From: Physella acuta
Taxonomy: Eukaryota; Mollusca; Gastropoda; Physidae
Direction of reading: 5' to 3'
Assembly: GCF_028476545.1 (NCBI RefSeq)
Contig: NW_026732373.1
Span: forward strand, 69,501-133,500
DNA: 64,000 nucleotides
This document shows positions 46,301 through 61,300 of this stretch, piece after piece (positions within the stretch are counted from its first letter, which is position 1; each line of letters opens with the position of its first letter). The position numbers were made by a program, and so were the translations under genes. The notes beneath the pieces were generated by a model that was not told the origin of the DNA, ran no database searches, and saw nothing but the letters and a program-made list of their open reading frames with translations.

Positions 46301-49300
46301 ATTGTTATTCGTTCAAAAATAATCTTTTAATCCTGAATTCCTCAAACCGTAAATAAAAATTCCCTTTTATGTTTTTAGTTAGTTATCTACGTTTAAACAG
46401 TTAGTTGAACGTAAATTAAATAAATAGCAATAATAGATTATTATGACCCCGGACATCACGTTAAAATGTGTTATAACTAAATCGCAAAGAAAAAAAACCG
46501 TCTCAAAAGTAGATTAATTTTTTTAAGAAAAATTTGCGTTTCGTTGCAAATGCCGGTTTTCGCTTCGTTTTTTTGTGCACCACATTGATGTGCATAGGAT
46601 GCACTCTCTATTTCAGTGCTCGGGTCAAGGCAAGCTGAATGTGCTGTGATTGGCTACACGTCTCGAAGAATTATTGCCTACAGCCAATCGTTTCATCGCA
46701 TTCAGGACGAGTTCACTGAAACTACCGCGACAAAGACAGTTATTTCTGTTGTAACCAACAAATGGGTGATGGGAAAACTCTGGGAGTGTCGAGTTGGCAA
46801 TGAGGAACTCGTCAGTGGAGCGACACGATTGGATGTAGAGTGTTGTGTTGGGGCCGCAGAACTTGGCTCTTGTCATATGCGTCCTGTGCTGGATGGTTGT
46901 GAAGACGATAGTCATTTTGTTGATGAACAAAACATAAGTTCAGTTCACACTTCAAACATTCTGGTTTTAAGTACCGTTCACATTTGGAGTATTGAGATTA
47001 CCCCAGTGGGTCAAACAGCTGGTGTAGATCGCAGGGGGAGCAACCAAAGGCTAGAAACATTAACAGGCTTTCTCGTACAGGGCAGCATACATTTGGCTAA
47101 AGTTAACCAAAGGCTAGAGACATCAACAGGCTTTCTCGTACAGGGCAGCATACATTCGGCTAAAGTTAACCAACAGAGCAGCATACATTCGGCTAAAGTT
47201 AACCAACAGAGCAGCATACATTCGGCTAAAGTTAACCAACAGAGCAGCATACATTCGGCTAAAGTTAACCAACAGAGCAGCATACATTCGGCTAAAGTTA
47301 ACCAACAGAGCAGCATACATTCGGCTAAAGTTAACCAACAGGGCATTTTAACATCGGCTTCCGCCTCCCAACACGACAGTTTGTGTTTTTTAGCCTGTGA
47401 CCTACGAGATAATGTTGATGTCACAAGCGAGAATTTAAAGATGTCTAACGTGTGGAATGAGACCACACGATGTCAGATGTTGAAAAGTAAACTAGAACCA
47501 ACAGACACCCCCCTCTTGAAATACACGCAAGGTGTTACCGCCATTTCCCGTCATCTTGCTGTTCTTTTGACGCGGACGTTTGGTAGTCTAGACTGGCTCG
47601 CTGCGCACAGCCGGAGTGAGAGTTTAAATGTGTGTTCGATGCTGAGCTGTGTTCACTTGTGTTGTGTGTTTCGGGGCGTGGCGGAGACTATGGCGGGAGT
47701 CTTGATGGCGTGTGACGAGTTGATACTAATGATAGTTGCGTGTTGTGAGCGGTTTGACAGGTGGACAGACAGACACAACCATTGGGGCGATGGTGTGTGT
47801 TTAACAGATTATGATGAAAACAACAATTCATCGCGGTGTACGTTCGCGTGGGCTAGAATTGACGCAGTGGAAGTCAATAGCTATTGGGCGGAACATAGTC
47901 ACGTTACTTTTAACTTAAAAATGGGGGACCATTGTGTATCATTGTCGTCCAGACGGTATAAGGTACGATGTGCTAATGTAAGGTTTGTATCGAAATCAAA
48001 GGTCTTGAAAAGACGAAAACGACGAAAATTTGGGCAGCGAAAATGGCAGGTAATAAACAGTTTGTTGGAGTTGTTGAAAGATGGTAGACAGAATGTGGCA
48101 ACACGGGATGAAGATATCCATCACACCCGTGGGGACGGGAAGTATGGCAGCACTCAAACAGGAGGTGTCGGAGTACACGCAGACAGACGTCATGGCGTAA
48201 ACAATGACGTCATTTGTACGGACGGCGTCCGCACGGAGATCACGTCCGATTCAACTGAAAGCCCAACTCGCTGGAGTTGGTCGCTGACGTCACCACTGTT
48301 TGGGAGAAACAACAACAGCCGGCGGCGGGGGGAGACGTCGGTGGACAGCGAGCTGGTCAGCACCAGGGTGCTGTCCTCCCGGTGGCCCAGTCAGGCGGAC
48401 CAGGCGCCGTCTGCCCACAACCCGCGGGCGGTCAGCCCCGAGGACTTCCAGTCGGCCGAGGACGAGCAGCTGAGCGCCGTGGACACCAGCGGTCTGCTGC
48501 AGGACGGGAACCCCACCCTGCTCAAACGACGCGTCATGAGAAAACAACGCCCCAAACCCTGGAAGACGGCCCGGGAGGAGCCAGCGATCCCACATCACGT
48601 GACCGGGGACGACAGCCACGCCTCCAGCGAAATTGACCTGTGCCTCCACGCCGGGAAAGTGAAAAACGAGAACAAACACTTTGACGACGGTATTTTCGAC
48701 AACGATTTTGGGTTTCTGCACTCCGAATCTGGTAGGTTCAAAAGTCATGTGTCAAAGTTGATGGACGGGAGTAACAATATGTTGACAGACATGTCACGTG
48801 GCCGGAGCAGAAATGAGTTGCTAGGCTACAGTGGCGTGATCCCGTCCCCTCTAAGCCACCCCGACAGGAATCGAAGAGACGGGAAGTCTGAAAATGTTTA
48901 TGAAGCAAATTTTGAATCGTTGCGCAACAAAACGTTTCACCAACACGCCTCAGCCGTGATGGGAAAAGAGAGCTCCGTCCTAAAGTACCCACTTCATCCC
49001 GTCAAGACGGTGCCCAGTAAACATTCGAGTCACGAAGTGGACGAGACCCACTACCCGAGTAAAACCAACATCAGCAAACCTTGCCCGCAAGCCCCGCCAC
49101 ACGCCATCAAAAACCAGCCGCGCCCGAGGTCGAAAATCAGCTGGATGAAGCCGAACGACAACAAAGTCGGCTTCCGTCATGTGAGCGGCGGGCCCCAGAA
49201 ACGTCTGAACTCTGTCCGCACGACCCCCACACGGTGTGAGGACACGGAGACGTGCTGGACCTCCCCCACCAACAACGACGACACGACCGGCTCCAAGTCC

Positions 49301-52300
49301 CACAACAAGGACCGGAAAATGCGGGCGGCGAAGGCGTATTGCATGCGGGCCTTGATGGACCCCAAAGTGGCGGCGGAGGTTCAGAATAAAGTCAAAGCCA
49401 TCGTGCAGTCGTACAGGGAGTTTCTGGAGATAGAGGCTGAGCAGCATCGCAACAAGACGTCCAAGGATGACGTTCTACCGACCAACAACAACGGCTCGTT
49501 ACAACAGAAAACATATGAGTATCCCTCACAGAAGAGCGTGAATGATCTTTTAATGGACTCTACGACAAGGGAGATGATGGGGGAACATTTGGAGGACGCA
49601 GCGAACAGCAACTACGTGGACAGTGGCGACTTGCATACTGGCTTTCTCAGCCAGAGCACATTGTCGGTCAAACAAGACTTCACTACCCAGCACCACGAAA
49701 TGTATACCAGCGACAACCACGAACTGTATACCACCGACAACCACGAACTGTACACCACCGACAACCACGAACTGTACACCACCGACAACCACGAACTGTA
49801 TACAACAGACAACCATGAACTATATACCACAGACAACCACGAACTGTATACCGCCGACGACCAGGACATGTATACAATGGACCAGCAAGCCTTGTATACC
49901 ACGGACAACCAGACGACCTTGGACTCCACCACGCCAAAAGTCGGCGACAACATGCAGTACGACGACAGCACGTCCAAGCCTCTCCAGTCCCTCTTGTATG
50001 AAGACACCAGCATGTCTAGAAATGCTCCAGCACTACATCTGTCTATGAACACAACATTTTCCCCCTCTCTACACAGCATGCGCTCGTCTAAAAAAAGCCC
50101 CTACAATGAACCTCACGGCAAGTTTGGAACTATGCGAAAAAGCAGGTTGGAAAAAACGAAAAGTAAAGATCGAACTCCACTGAATTCCTTGAACGCGTAC
50201 AGCAGCCCGCTGAAGAAGAGATGCCAGTCGCGTGTTGGCTTCATGAAAGTGGACGACTTCTCGCTAGACAGCTGGCTGGACCGCAACCATTTATTCCCCA
50301 TCGACGAGATGGTGTCGACCCAGGGCAACTGCGGCAGTCAGGGTGACACGGGCACGTCCAAGCTGATCCTACAGCACAACCTAGAGCTGGACGAGACCAC
50401 TAAAGACGGCAGTAAAGACACGTTCCTCTGTAGCTCAGAGAACGTCTTAGCCCCTGAGATCACCATGGAGCTCTCTAACCCGTTCGACACGCCCGGCAAG
50501 GAAACGGAGCACTTTTGTGAGCACTCCTTGCTGTCACGGGAGAGCTCCGAATTCCGGCAGCTCCAGAGGGAGATGGACAATGCCGTTATGGCGAAAATTC
50601 ACGAGAACGCCTTTTTGACCTGTTTGATAGATGATAAAAACAGGCAGCGGAGACAGCTGTTAATAGAGCAGGACCAACACGCGCAACATCCGGTAAGCTT
50701 TAAATCCGAGCTGACCAGTTTCGATGACGACAAATTGTGGAGGATGAGAACGATGATCGACGATGACGGTAAGAAAGAAATAGAGAGTGAAGAAACTGCG
50801 AGCTTCGTGTCTAAAACACAGGTGGTTAGACAAACTTTTAGCATAAGTAGGACGGGCAACTGCGCTGAAAATAGAAAAGTACACCCGTTCCCAAGTGAAA
50901 ATGTGACGTCCGGATATCGTACTTACAATTCAGCAGAAAAATTGAGAAAATCCTCGCCTGTCATACGCAAGTCGACGACGGCAGCTAAGCGACAGGGTCA
51001 AGAAGAGAGATACACTGTTCACCAAAACATGTCGAGGAAAACTTTTTCACCCCCTAAGGTTGGATCGATGGTCACAGGGACGGAGGTTAATGCCAGAGAT
51101 GGTGTGAGTGAGGACGTCAGTCAGAGGTCCGAGGCACGTGTGGCCCAACACACGCAGAACGGTCACACTACCACCAGGACAGCGAGTAAAGGAAAGACGT
51201 TGAGCAAAGGGACGGGGAACAGAATCAGTCGGATTCCTGTTAGAGTAAACAATTATACCAAGAGAAAAACTCAGCCAGATTCTATTAGGCAAACACCGGC
51301 AAGACCCGGGCCATTAAGGAAAACAAACCCAGGGTCTATTAGGCAATCACATACATGTCTATGGTCAAACAAGCAAACACCACCTGGTCCAGGGTCAAAC
51401 AGGCAAACGTCTTTAGGTCCAGGGTCAAAAAGGCAATCACATACATGTCTATGGTCGAACAAGCAATCACATACATGTCTATGGTCGAACAAGCAATCAC
51501 CTTCAGGTCCGGGGACAAACAAGCACACAGGTCTTGGCCAAGGATACAACATGCAAACTCATCCAGTTTCGAACTGGTCAACCCAGCATTGGTCAAAAAG
51601 GCAAACACCACCAGAGCCAAACAGGCAAAAACGTCCAGATTTTACCTCCCAGCGTCAGCGATGTGTAAACATGGACTCGGAGTTCAGCAAAAACAAAACG
51701 GTGTCACGGATGTCGCCTGGCATTCGCAGCTCGCCCTACATCCGTCAACAACAATGGCTGCCCTCAGCGAGAAGAGCACAGAACTGCCAGAACAACAGAA
51801 CAGACAAATGTTTGATGTCTGAGCAGAAAAAGTCTGGGCAAGAGCCGCACCAAGGGGCGGGGCAAGTTGTCAACAAGAGCAGAAAGCCCGCTACAGCCAT
51901 ACCCAGGAACACGCCTTTACTCTTCAGTAAGTTGGCACTTAGCACACCGCGCCCTGGCAAGGTCATCGAAAGATCTGTCGACCAAAGCTACGCCAACAAG
52001 GAGGGAAAAATAAAAAGTAGTCCAACAGAAAGACCAGACGTTTCCTCAGGAAAACGTTCTAAAAGTTCCATCAGTCTAAAAGTTAGCCCTAAAGGAGTTT
52101 TGAAAAAATCAAAAACTTCAATGCTGCGAAACAACTCGGGCATCCCATTCAAAAGTCGATCCTTAAAACGGGTCAGTGGAGCATGCCGTAAAAGACGGAG
52201 CCACGAGCTGTCCGAGAGCAGCACCAGTTCGGGCGAGAGAGCCTCGTCCTCAGAGTCGCGCTACACCTCCACGCTCTCCACGGGGACCTCCAGCCTCAAC

Positions 52301-55300
52301 TCCTGCCAGTCGTCACCCGTCACCTCAGATTTCACCACGGCCAAGCACTCGAGGAATGAAGCTGCAAATAAAAAAACCGGATCCAAGTCTACCCAGGCCT
52401 CGCCGACATCCAGCTGGGATGACACGACGTCCAAAGAAGAGATTCCTGCAAGAGGTTCTTCTCTGGAGCCGAAGAAAGAATCTCAAACACGAACGAGATT
52501 TCGGGCCGAGAAGAGCCACCGTGCAGGAAACCAACTTTTGTTTTCAGTCGAGAGCGACAACGTGACGTCGACCAGCGGGGAAGCAAGAACCGATAAGTAC
52601 CAATCTTCCCTGTCCACGATGAGAAGTATTCCAGATCTTCCTTACAACTATCCCAGCTCTGATGAAAAACTAAGCAAAGTTAAAACCATGACCTCGACCA
52701 GTGCGAACATGAAGCGATCACTTTCAAAGAAGTACACGCGAGACAGGCGAGGGGGAGCTTTAAACCCAGCGGCTGTCAGAAACACAGAGATGACCAACTA
52801 CAATTTCTCCAATCGGAAACTGCAGCGCTCGTCATCCGAGCCCAATTTAACCACCCACACGACGAGAAGCAGTTTCGGCTACACGACAACAAGCCAGAGT
52901 CTTACAAATATATATAACAAAATGTGCAAGGGATGGGGAGGTCAATTACAGACCGAATATCAGTCGTTAAACTCTGCTGAAATCAAACAAGCAGTTGATC
53001 GTGATATGTTGAATAAATTATACCTAAGCTATATGAGACATCGTAACCGCTTAGGCAGAAAATGTTTAACTGATTCTGCCAGGGACAAGGCCAGGGATGT
53101 GGTACATCGTATCCACCGGGCTAGAGCTCAGAACTCTCACAAAAACCTTCAGAAGAAGTCCAGTCTCGGAGTGGGCAGTCATCACATCAAGTACAGCCCT
53201 ATGTCGGCCGCCACCCCCCACAAAAGCCAGGCTTTCAGCTGTAAGAAGCGGACACGGTTGCCATACTATGATGGCAAGCTAGCTCAAGGAGACGGCGGAG
53301 AAAGAAGTCACAAGAAAAAGAAAACTTCGAATGTTGTCAAGTGCGATGATAAGAAGATATTTTCTCCGCGATCCCTTCCAAAATTCTCCAAAGTTTTGAA
53401 TTTTTGGGAAAGAAAGGAATACACCAAAGGACCCGGCGTTCAGTTTGAAAGTATAGAGGAAAGTAGTGGTGATCCGGGTGGGAATCACGGCAAGGCGGGT
53501 GACCAGAATGACAACCTAGCTCACTGCATGATTGGCAACTTAGCGCAGACGAGCAGCGCGTCCTCGATTCTCTCTTCTCTAGAGTCCGGTACGGAGACGA
53601 CGTTTCACAGCGTGCAGGAGGCAGAGAGGCTAAGCCAGACGTGCCAGCTGCCGAACCACACCTGCGACCTCCTCCTGCCGATCCTGCCAACACAACCTGA
53701 GCACAAGGACAGCTCAAGGATAACCAAAAGCCAGCGAGGGCGAGACGATTACATCATGCCTGCCACACCGTCGCGCTCGTGTGTCTTCTCTCCTAAGGAA
53801 TTGTCCACTCAAGTCAAACCACCCAAAGGGGCGCGCGTGAAACAGTCGAGGACACGCACCAGAGCAAAACGTTCCGCGCTACCTGTAGCCAGGAGTAAAT
53901 CCTGGTGGAGTCTGTTGAAGAACATCAAGGAAGAGCACTCGTCGCTTGACTCGGAGCTCACCACAAAGTCATCAGGCGTGGAGTTCTCTAGCGATGGGCT
54001 CTTTGAGAGCGATGGTGGTACCACCGATGCTGACACCTCGGATGGTTGCCATCTTAAAACACGCGCAGCATGTGGAAGAAAACAGACAAACGCGGTGAGA
54101 CAGAAAAACAAAGTGAACACACAGAAGGAGAAGTATCAGGACTCGATAGATTTACACGATGAAGATGAAACAGAGTCGAAGATTCACTTCAACGCAAACT
54201 ATCTGCAAGCCAAGAATCAATCAACGACGGAGCAAGCGTCCACACACGCTTCAATTAACGGTGTAGACCATGAGCTTCAGCATTACGGCCCAGCTAGCGT
54301 TGTTGATGGTCAACTACCAGGAGACATCAACGATAAACCAAACTTTAAACCTCTCACTCAGGATAGACCTAACTTGAAACGGCGTGAACTCGATGCGGAG
54401 ACTTACACTTTAGGCCCAGCTGCCTCTGACTTAACGCGGCCCCCCAGCTCGGATCTAGAGCGTATGGTTATAGAGAATTTAAGTCAAATACAAACGGACA
54501 AGCTTAGGATGAAATCGAGGAAAACGCTAACGAGTTCACTCCAGAATATCCCAAGGGTTGGGGAGAAATTTGACAGAGAAACTGCAAGCAGTCAAATAGG
54601 GAACTTTCTCTTCGCGGCATTTTTCACCGCCGATCAGGCGAGCACTGCAATAGAAGCCAAGAAACAAGGCGACGGGATGCCGGCTGGTGTTGGGTTCAAA
54701 TCTAAGAAGTTACAGACAGAGAGTGGTGGTGGTCCAGATTCGCACGATGGTGTTGGGTTCAAATCTAAGAAGTTACAGGCAGAGAGTGGCGGTGGTCCAG
54801 ATTCGCACGATGGTGTTAGGTTCAAATCTAAAAAGTTACAGGCAGAGAGTGGCGGTGGTCCAGATTCGCACGATGGTGTTAGGTTCAAATCTAAGAAGTT
54901 ACAGGCAGAGAGTGGCGGTGGTCCAGATTCGCACGATGGTGTTAGGTTCAAATCTAAAAAGTTACAGGCAGAGAGTGGCGGTGGTCCAGATTCGCATTTT
55001 AATGAAAATGTAACTAAAGAACGAAAAGTTACTCGGGAGGGACGCAGAATTCTCAAAACAAAGACCATAACCAGCCTTGAGAATGTCATAACTGAAAAAA
55101 CTCAAACTGGAGATTCGAAGAGAAGGGAACCAGTTAAAGACCCCATACAAAATAGAACACGTTTTGTTGAAAAATGTGATAGCCCCCGCCCTTCACCCCC
55201 AGATCGAAAAGTGGCTGCAGAAAGCTGTGATGTTAACGCACTTGAAAGTGTCAAGGTTTCTCCCAAACGTTATACGAGGTTAAATCAGAGCAGTCAGCGG

Positions 55301-58300
55301 TACGAGACGATTCCCGAGTGCCACGAAGATCTATCCACCACAGACGACCAGGATCCGAACCTCGACTCACTGGAGCGGGACCTGTACGTCCTCTTGCTGC
55401 AGAAGTACATCGACCAGGACAACCTGATCCCTTTAAAGGTACGGGGTAACAGGATCCAAGTCCAGCTAAGTGGTAAACAGAAAGAGTACAGAAAAACACT
55501 GAGAACCCTGTTAAGTTTCATTGAAGACAAACTTTTACAAGATGCAAGTCTGCCTCTGGAAGAAAAGATGAATGACATCAAATCCGATTTAACGCAGTTT
55601 TACTCTGACGATACTACTGGCATACCCAGAATAAAAAAGCGCATTGATCGCCAATTGAAGCCGATAAGCGAGGATGACGTAGGAAAGAAAAAGAATGTTT
55701 TAAAAAACAGCCCTAAGCCAGTCAGAGAAGTTAAAGAAGGGAAGAAGGTTGTGGTCAATTCTAAAGACAGCCTTAATTTAAATAAATACAAGCAGCTGGT
55801 TTCGTTTTTAGATAAATGTATCGGTACAGATCATGGTACGACGCACACGCTATGCTACAGCTACAGTGATAACGTCAACGTGGGGACACACAAGTCTGGG
55901 GAGGATGCCGAGGTCGTGACCCGAAAGAGCGAGAGCTGCTTCTCTATCCCCTTCACCGGGGGCAGCTCAAGGGAGTGGACCAGAAGTGATCGACTCCACA
56001 GGACCCTGGCAGTCAGGAACCCCGTGCACACGTCGGTCACCCAGCCAACCCCAGCACGGCCCGCGTTTGTCGTGCTACCGGGATACGCCGATGTTAAGGC
56101 AAGGCCTCAAAGACAAACCGCTACACAGGTCAACCAAAGCGATGAAAAACTACATCAAACAGCTACACAGGTCAACCAAAGCGATGTAAAACTACATCAA
56201 ACAGCTACACAGGTCAACCAAAGCGATGTGAAACTACATCAAACAGCTGAAAAATCAAATCAAAACGCTAAACAGTCAGTTCGAATGTTGAAAATGCAAA
56301 ACCAAAAAACCGCGGATAAACGTCAACAACCAATGGATAAAAGCCAAATATCCGCGGATAAACACCAACAACACATTGATAAAGGCCAAAAAATCGCGGA
56401 TATACACCAACAACCAATTGATAAAAGCCAAAAATCCGCGGATAAACGCCAACAACCCATTGATAAAGGCCAAAAAATCGCGGATATACACCAACAACCA
56501 ATTGATAAAAGCCAAAAATCCGAGGATAAACACCAACAACCCATTGATAAAGGCCCAAAAATCGCGGATAAACACCAAGAAAACACTGACAAAAACTATA
56601 GAGCTACTGATAAACACCAACGAGACCATGAAAAACATAGATCTTCCGAAAACCCAAATCCAACGAAAGAAAAACATGAAGCCAATAAAAAACGAAATAA
56701 AATCACCGAAAATCAATGTGTCGTGTGCACGACTTTCACCCAAACTCAGCATGTAACACCTGGAGTAGAGGGGGACACTCTAGATCACAAACACTTAGGA
56801 ACACAGTGTAATCTGTTTCCAGAGGAATGGCTGAATACAAAAGAACACAACAAAAAGCGAGGTCCTTGTGATCTGTCGAAAAAGAAAAGGAACTTGACTG
56901 ATTCGAGTATATACGCCTCAAACTATCAAGCCAGTTTTCCACGGATGTCAGATCATTCATCACCAGACAGTATCAAGTCTGCGGCTAAGCAAAGTCTCCA
57001 TGTGGCTGAGGAGAACGGTTCAGCTTTCACGACAGTATCAGACGTAGTCCGAACTAAGCGCAGCAAGACGAACATAGTGGATGTTATTAAGTATGTTTCC
57101 ATAGCAACCGAGACGGATGTGGAGGTAGGGAATGTGAACGTCTTGGTAGAACATGTGGTGAAGCGTGTCGTGTCCAAGGCCACCCAGATGACCAACGACG
57201 GGGAAGAAGAGGTGGTGGTGAGTAAACTGCTGTACACCAGCACTGAGCAGCAGACCGAGACGCTCCAGTGCCACACGCAGAGGATGATCGACTCCTCCAC
57301 GTCGTACCACGTCTCTGTCAACGACCTGGCTCAAGGGGAGACGAGCCCGCTGCCAGGAGTTCAAGTAGACTTCTCCAGCATACAACAGACCAGGAGACGC
57401 TCTTTGAATGAGGCTCTCGATAGGGACATATCTGAAGGACTTAACAAAAGGCGCTCTTTGATTGAGGCTCACGATACAGACATACCTGAAGGTTTTTACA
57501 AGAGACGCCCTTTGAATGAGGCCCACAATACGGACATTGGTGAAGGTCCTTATCAGAGACGCCCTTTGAATGAGGCTCACGATGAGGGCGCACTTCAAGG
57601 TCCCTACCAAAGACGTTCTTTGAATGATGCTCACAATAGGGACACAGGGGAAGGTCCTTATCAGAGACGCCCTTTGAACGAGGCTCACGATGAGGGCGCA
57701 CTTCAAGGTCCCTACCAAAGACGTTCTTTGAATGATGCTCACAATAGGGACACAGGGGAAACTCCCTACAAGAGACGCCCTTTGAATGAGGTTCATGATA
57801 CAGATCAGGGTGAAGATCATTACCAGAGACGCTCTTTGAATGAAGCTCACGATGCGGACACTCCTGAAGGGCCAAATAACAGAGGCCCTTTGCATGAGGC
57901 TCATGATAAGGACACACTTAAAGGTGCCTATCCCTTACTTGTTCAAGGCAATAAGAGACTGAAAGACAACAGTGAAGTTGGAGATGAAAGACCTGCTGTT
58001 GTGAAAGAGGAAAACGATGATTTTAGGATGCGCATGCACGCTTTAAACGAAAAGCTGGGAAGTTTAGCCAGTCTAAAAAACCAAATGGGCTCATTAGAGC
58101 TGCAAGCTGCTGATGGTAAGGCTGATATGGTCTGCGCTCAGACCATGTGCGATTGGGTCGAGGATACAAAAGCATGTCCAATACACGGCCGTCTGTATAG
58201 TTTAGAGGAGAATGAAGACACAAAAGATGTACCTAAATTATCAAAGGGGAAAGATGTACACATTGAAGCCAACGGCTCCGTGAATCGACTGCAGGACGTC

Positions 58301-61300
58301 AACCAAGACAGAGTAGCAGTGCGACGTCGAACAAGGGTATCTTATGTCCCACAGGAGGCGAACTCTAGGCTCAAGTGTGCCCCGACGACGTCAAGAAATT
58401 GTATCCAAGAGGACACTGCAGCGTCAGATCTCAACACGGCGGCCAACAGAGAGAGTTCCAGACTTGCATCAGCTTACCCTGCTGTTAAAGGGGAACAGAA
58501 GATGTCAGAACGGTTTAGCCATAACCCAGCTATCGAAGGTGACCACACCAGCAAATTGCCTGAACGATTTAGCCATAACCCAGCTAACGAAGGTGATCAC
58601 ACCAAAATGTCTGAACGGTTTAGCCATAACCCAGCTAACGAAGGTGATCACACCAAAATGTCTGAACGGTTTAGCCATAACCCAGCTATCGAAGGTGACC
58701 ACACCAAAATGTCTGAACGGTTTAGCCATAACCCAGCTATCGAAGGTGACCACACCAGCAAACTGTCAGAACAGTTTAGCCAATACCCGGCTGATCAATC
58801 GCAACCCTACGTTGATCAAGCAGGCGAAACAACGAGAGCTCAACAAACAAAGAAAACTCATGTAGACAACCAAGCCGAGGAATTCAGGTCCCCATTTCCT
58901 TATGAATCAGATATCGACAAAAAGGAAAACTCCAAGATTTTACATTTGGACGAATCAAATCTTGACAAAACAAACGAGCAGGTGGGATCATTGAACCGAA
59001 GGTTGAAGGAGAAAAACGACGTACGAAATCTTTCCTTTAAAAACAGAGAACCAGCTTCCACGGGCTTTTTAAGGGCCCCTGAAAGTAAGATGAGCACCAT
59101 GAGTGGGATAAGCTCACAATTAGTCAACACGGATGGCAGGGGAAAAGAGAGCGAATCTTTGACAGTGAGGACCAATCTAAGCAACCAGGCTGTCAAGTTC
59201 ACGTCGACTGTCAACGAGGTGAGTTTATCCATCAGAGAAAAATTAAGGGAACACAACATTAGGAATGGGGAGGGGCCTAAAAGTTTAAAGACATCGGATG
59301 CACCCGTACGACATCCCAGCAATGTGGAGAATACCTTGGATTCAAAAGTCCACCTCACACATACATTTGAAGGAAAGCAAAGACTAAACCCTCCACTCCA
59401 AAACCCAAATATTGCATTAGCGCGATCTCAGAACATTATCAAAAAGACACAAGATGATTCATATTATAGGAATAAAGATCTTTCCGAGCAAAAGAGTTTT
59501 TCTAAAGTTAGGGACAGCTATATCGACAGCGAAAACTATCAACATTCAGAAGGTCACTTGAGAAAAAAATCATCTAAAACCATATTTGAAGAAAAACACA
59601 CAGCAGAGCAGCAAGGTTTGAAAGAGCGAGACACGAATCGTGATCTCAACGCTCCAGTAGTGGCAACGCGGAGACAAAACAAGAAACATTTTCAGGTTCT
59701 GCCACTGAGTGAAACTAAAAGCAGTGACTCCTTTTTGGCTCCTTACAAACCACGATTGTCCATTGGGGACAGTCCGAGCTGTCGATCAGGCAACACCGCC
59801 AACACCACAAGTCTCACCAAGGGCTTGATGCTGTCCAAGGAGTCGATTAGCCTCAACGATGCCGCCTCCGCTGCCTTGAAGCAGGCGGCACAAACAGAAG
59901 ACACGGCCAAGCTCAAAGACATCCGCTACATCACGCCTGGCACGACGCTCAAGAAAAAGGACTCGGAACAAATTCAATCTTCTCGTAGAGCTCATAGCTC
60001 GTTAAAGGCATCAGGGAATCTTTCAGATTCAGCTGAATACATTATATCGACGGGACTCGACTACAAATCTGATAGCTCAAACAAGTCCTCGCCGGTAGAG
60101 ATGAGAAAAATGAAAGTCATCCTAGAAAGTTCCGAGAGCTCTGATCTGCAGGGGTCCAACAGTTCATGCAGCAGAATCGACTGCTACTCCAAAGACAATC
60201 ATAAGAAGCGGCTACAGCGAAGTGACGCGGGGATCAACTTGCTGACGATCAACTCCAGCGAGTGGTCTGATGACGTCAGTATGCTGGACCATCGCCTAGG
60301 AAAGCCTGCCACAGCAGAGGCGGCAGTCGGAGAAGGAACTGATTCCAGCTCCAAGGGATCGACTTCGTCCAGTGTCCGCGACTATCGCGACATCAAGATT
60401 ATTGTGTCTGTCGCTCCGCAGAAGCAGGTGGCCGGCTCTACCGAGCGCTCGACGTCCGTGCAGAACACGAAAGGGCAGATCAACTCCAGCGAGCTGGACA
60501 CTGTATCCTCACTGCCCTGTGAGATCGACCTTAGCGTCCACGAAAAGAGACCCAAGTTTACTAAAACCTCTCTAGCGTCTTTAGCCGAGTGGCAAATGTC
60601 GAACCTGTCTGAGGATTTAAAATACTGTAAAGCCACCACCATCACCGACACGGGAGCGGATGTCAGAAACCAGCACACTGACACGAAAGCTGCACCGGTC
60701 GTAGATAGGCTTAAGCTAAAGAAGCTACAAACACCCATCAAAAAACTACACCATCAGAGCAAGCTTTTAAAAAAACATGATCGGGTCATCATGACATGTG
60801 TTTCCAGCTCCCAGACAGAAAGCTCGCAAGGTCTCGAACATAACCGATCCAATCACTCGATAGACGTGAGGAAAGGCCAGACTAAAGAGAAAAAGTACAT
60901 TCCTCCAAAAAGCAGACCCCTTTATTCAGTTGTCAGGGCTCCGGTGTTAGGAGAGAGCCCTACCCAGGGGGCGAAGATTTTAAAGACCAAGGGCAAAACA
61001 GAGATGGGCTGCATCAACAGTATTCTGTTAGGGAAAACACTGGAGGAGCCGCCTCTAAAACATAGCTATCAGAGAGACAAGCCCGCCCTGGTGGCACACG
61101 GTCTTCACAACAAGAGAGTCGGCAAGATCGGAATCTCCACCAGCAAAAAACCCTACCTCGGCTTACCATTTGAAAGCGTTATCGCCGAGAAATTACCCAA
61201 ACACAAATCTTCAAAAACAGCTGAGGGTGAGTTCGGCGAGACCCGAGTGAGCGGTGAACGGAAACTAAACCTAAGCCCGACCCAGTCTTCCCCGTATCAC

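Noticed and set aside
48277-48636. Plus-strand 119-codon frame
   Set aside because: It overlaps the giant exon in another frame. The in-phase frame runs through without a stop and has better composition.
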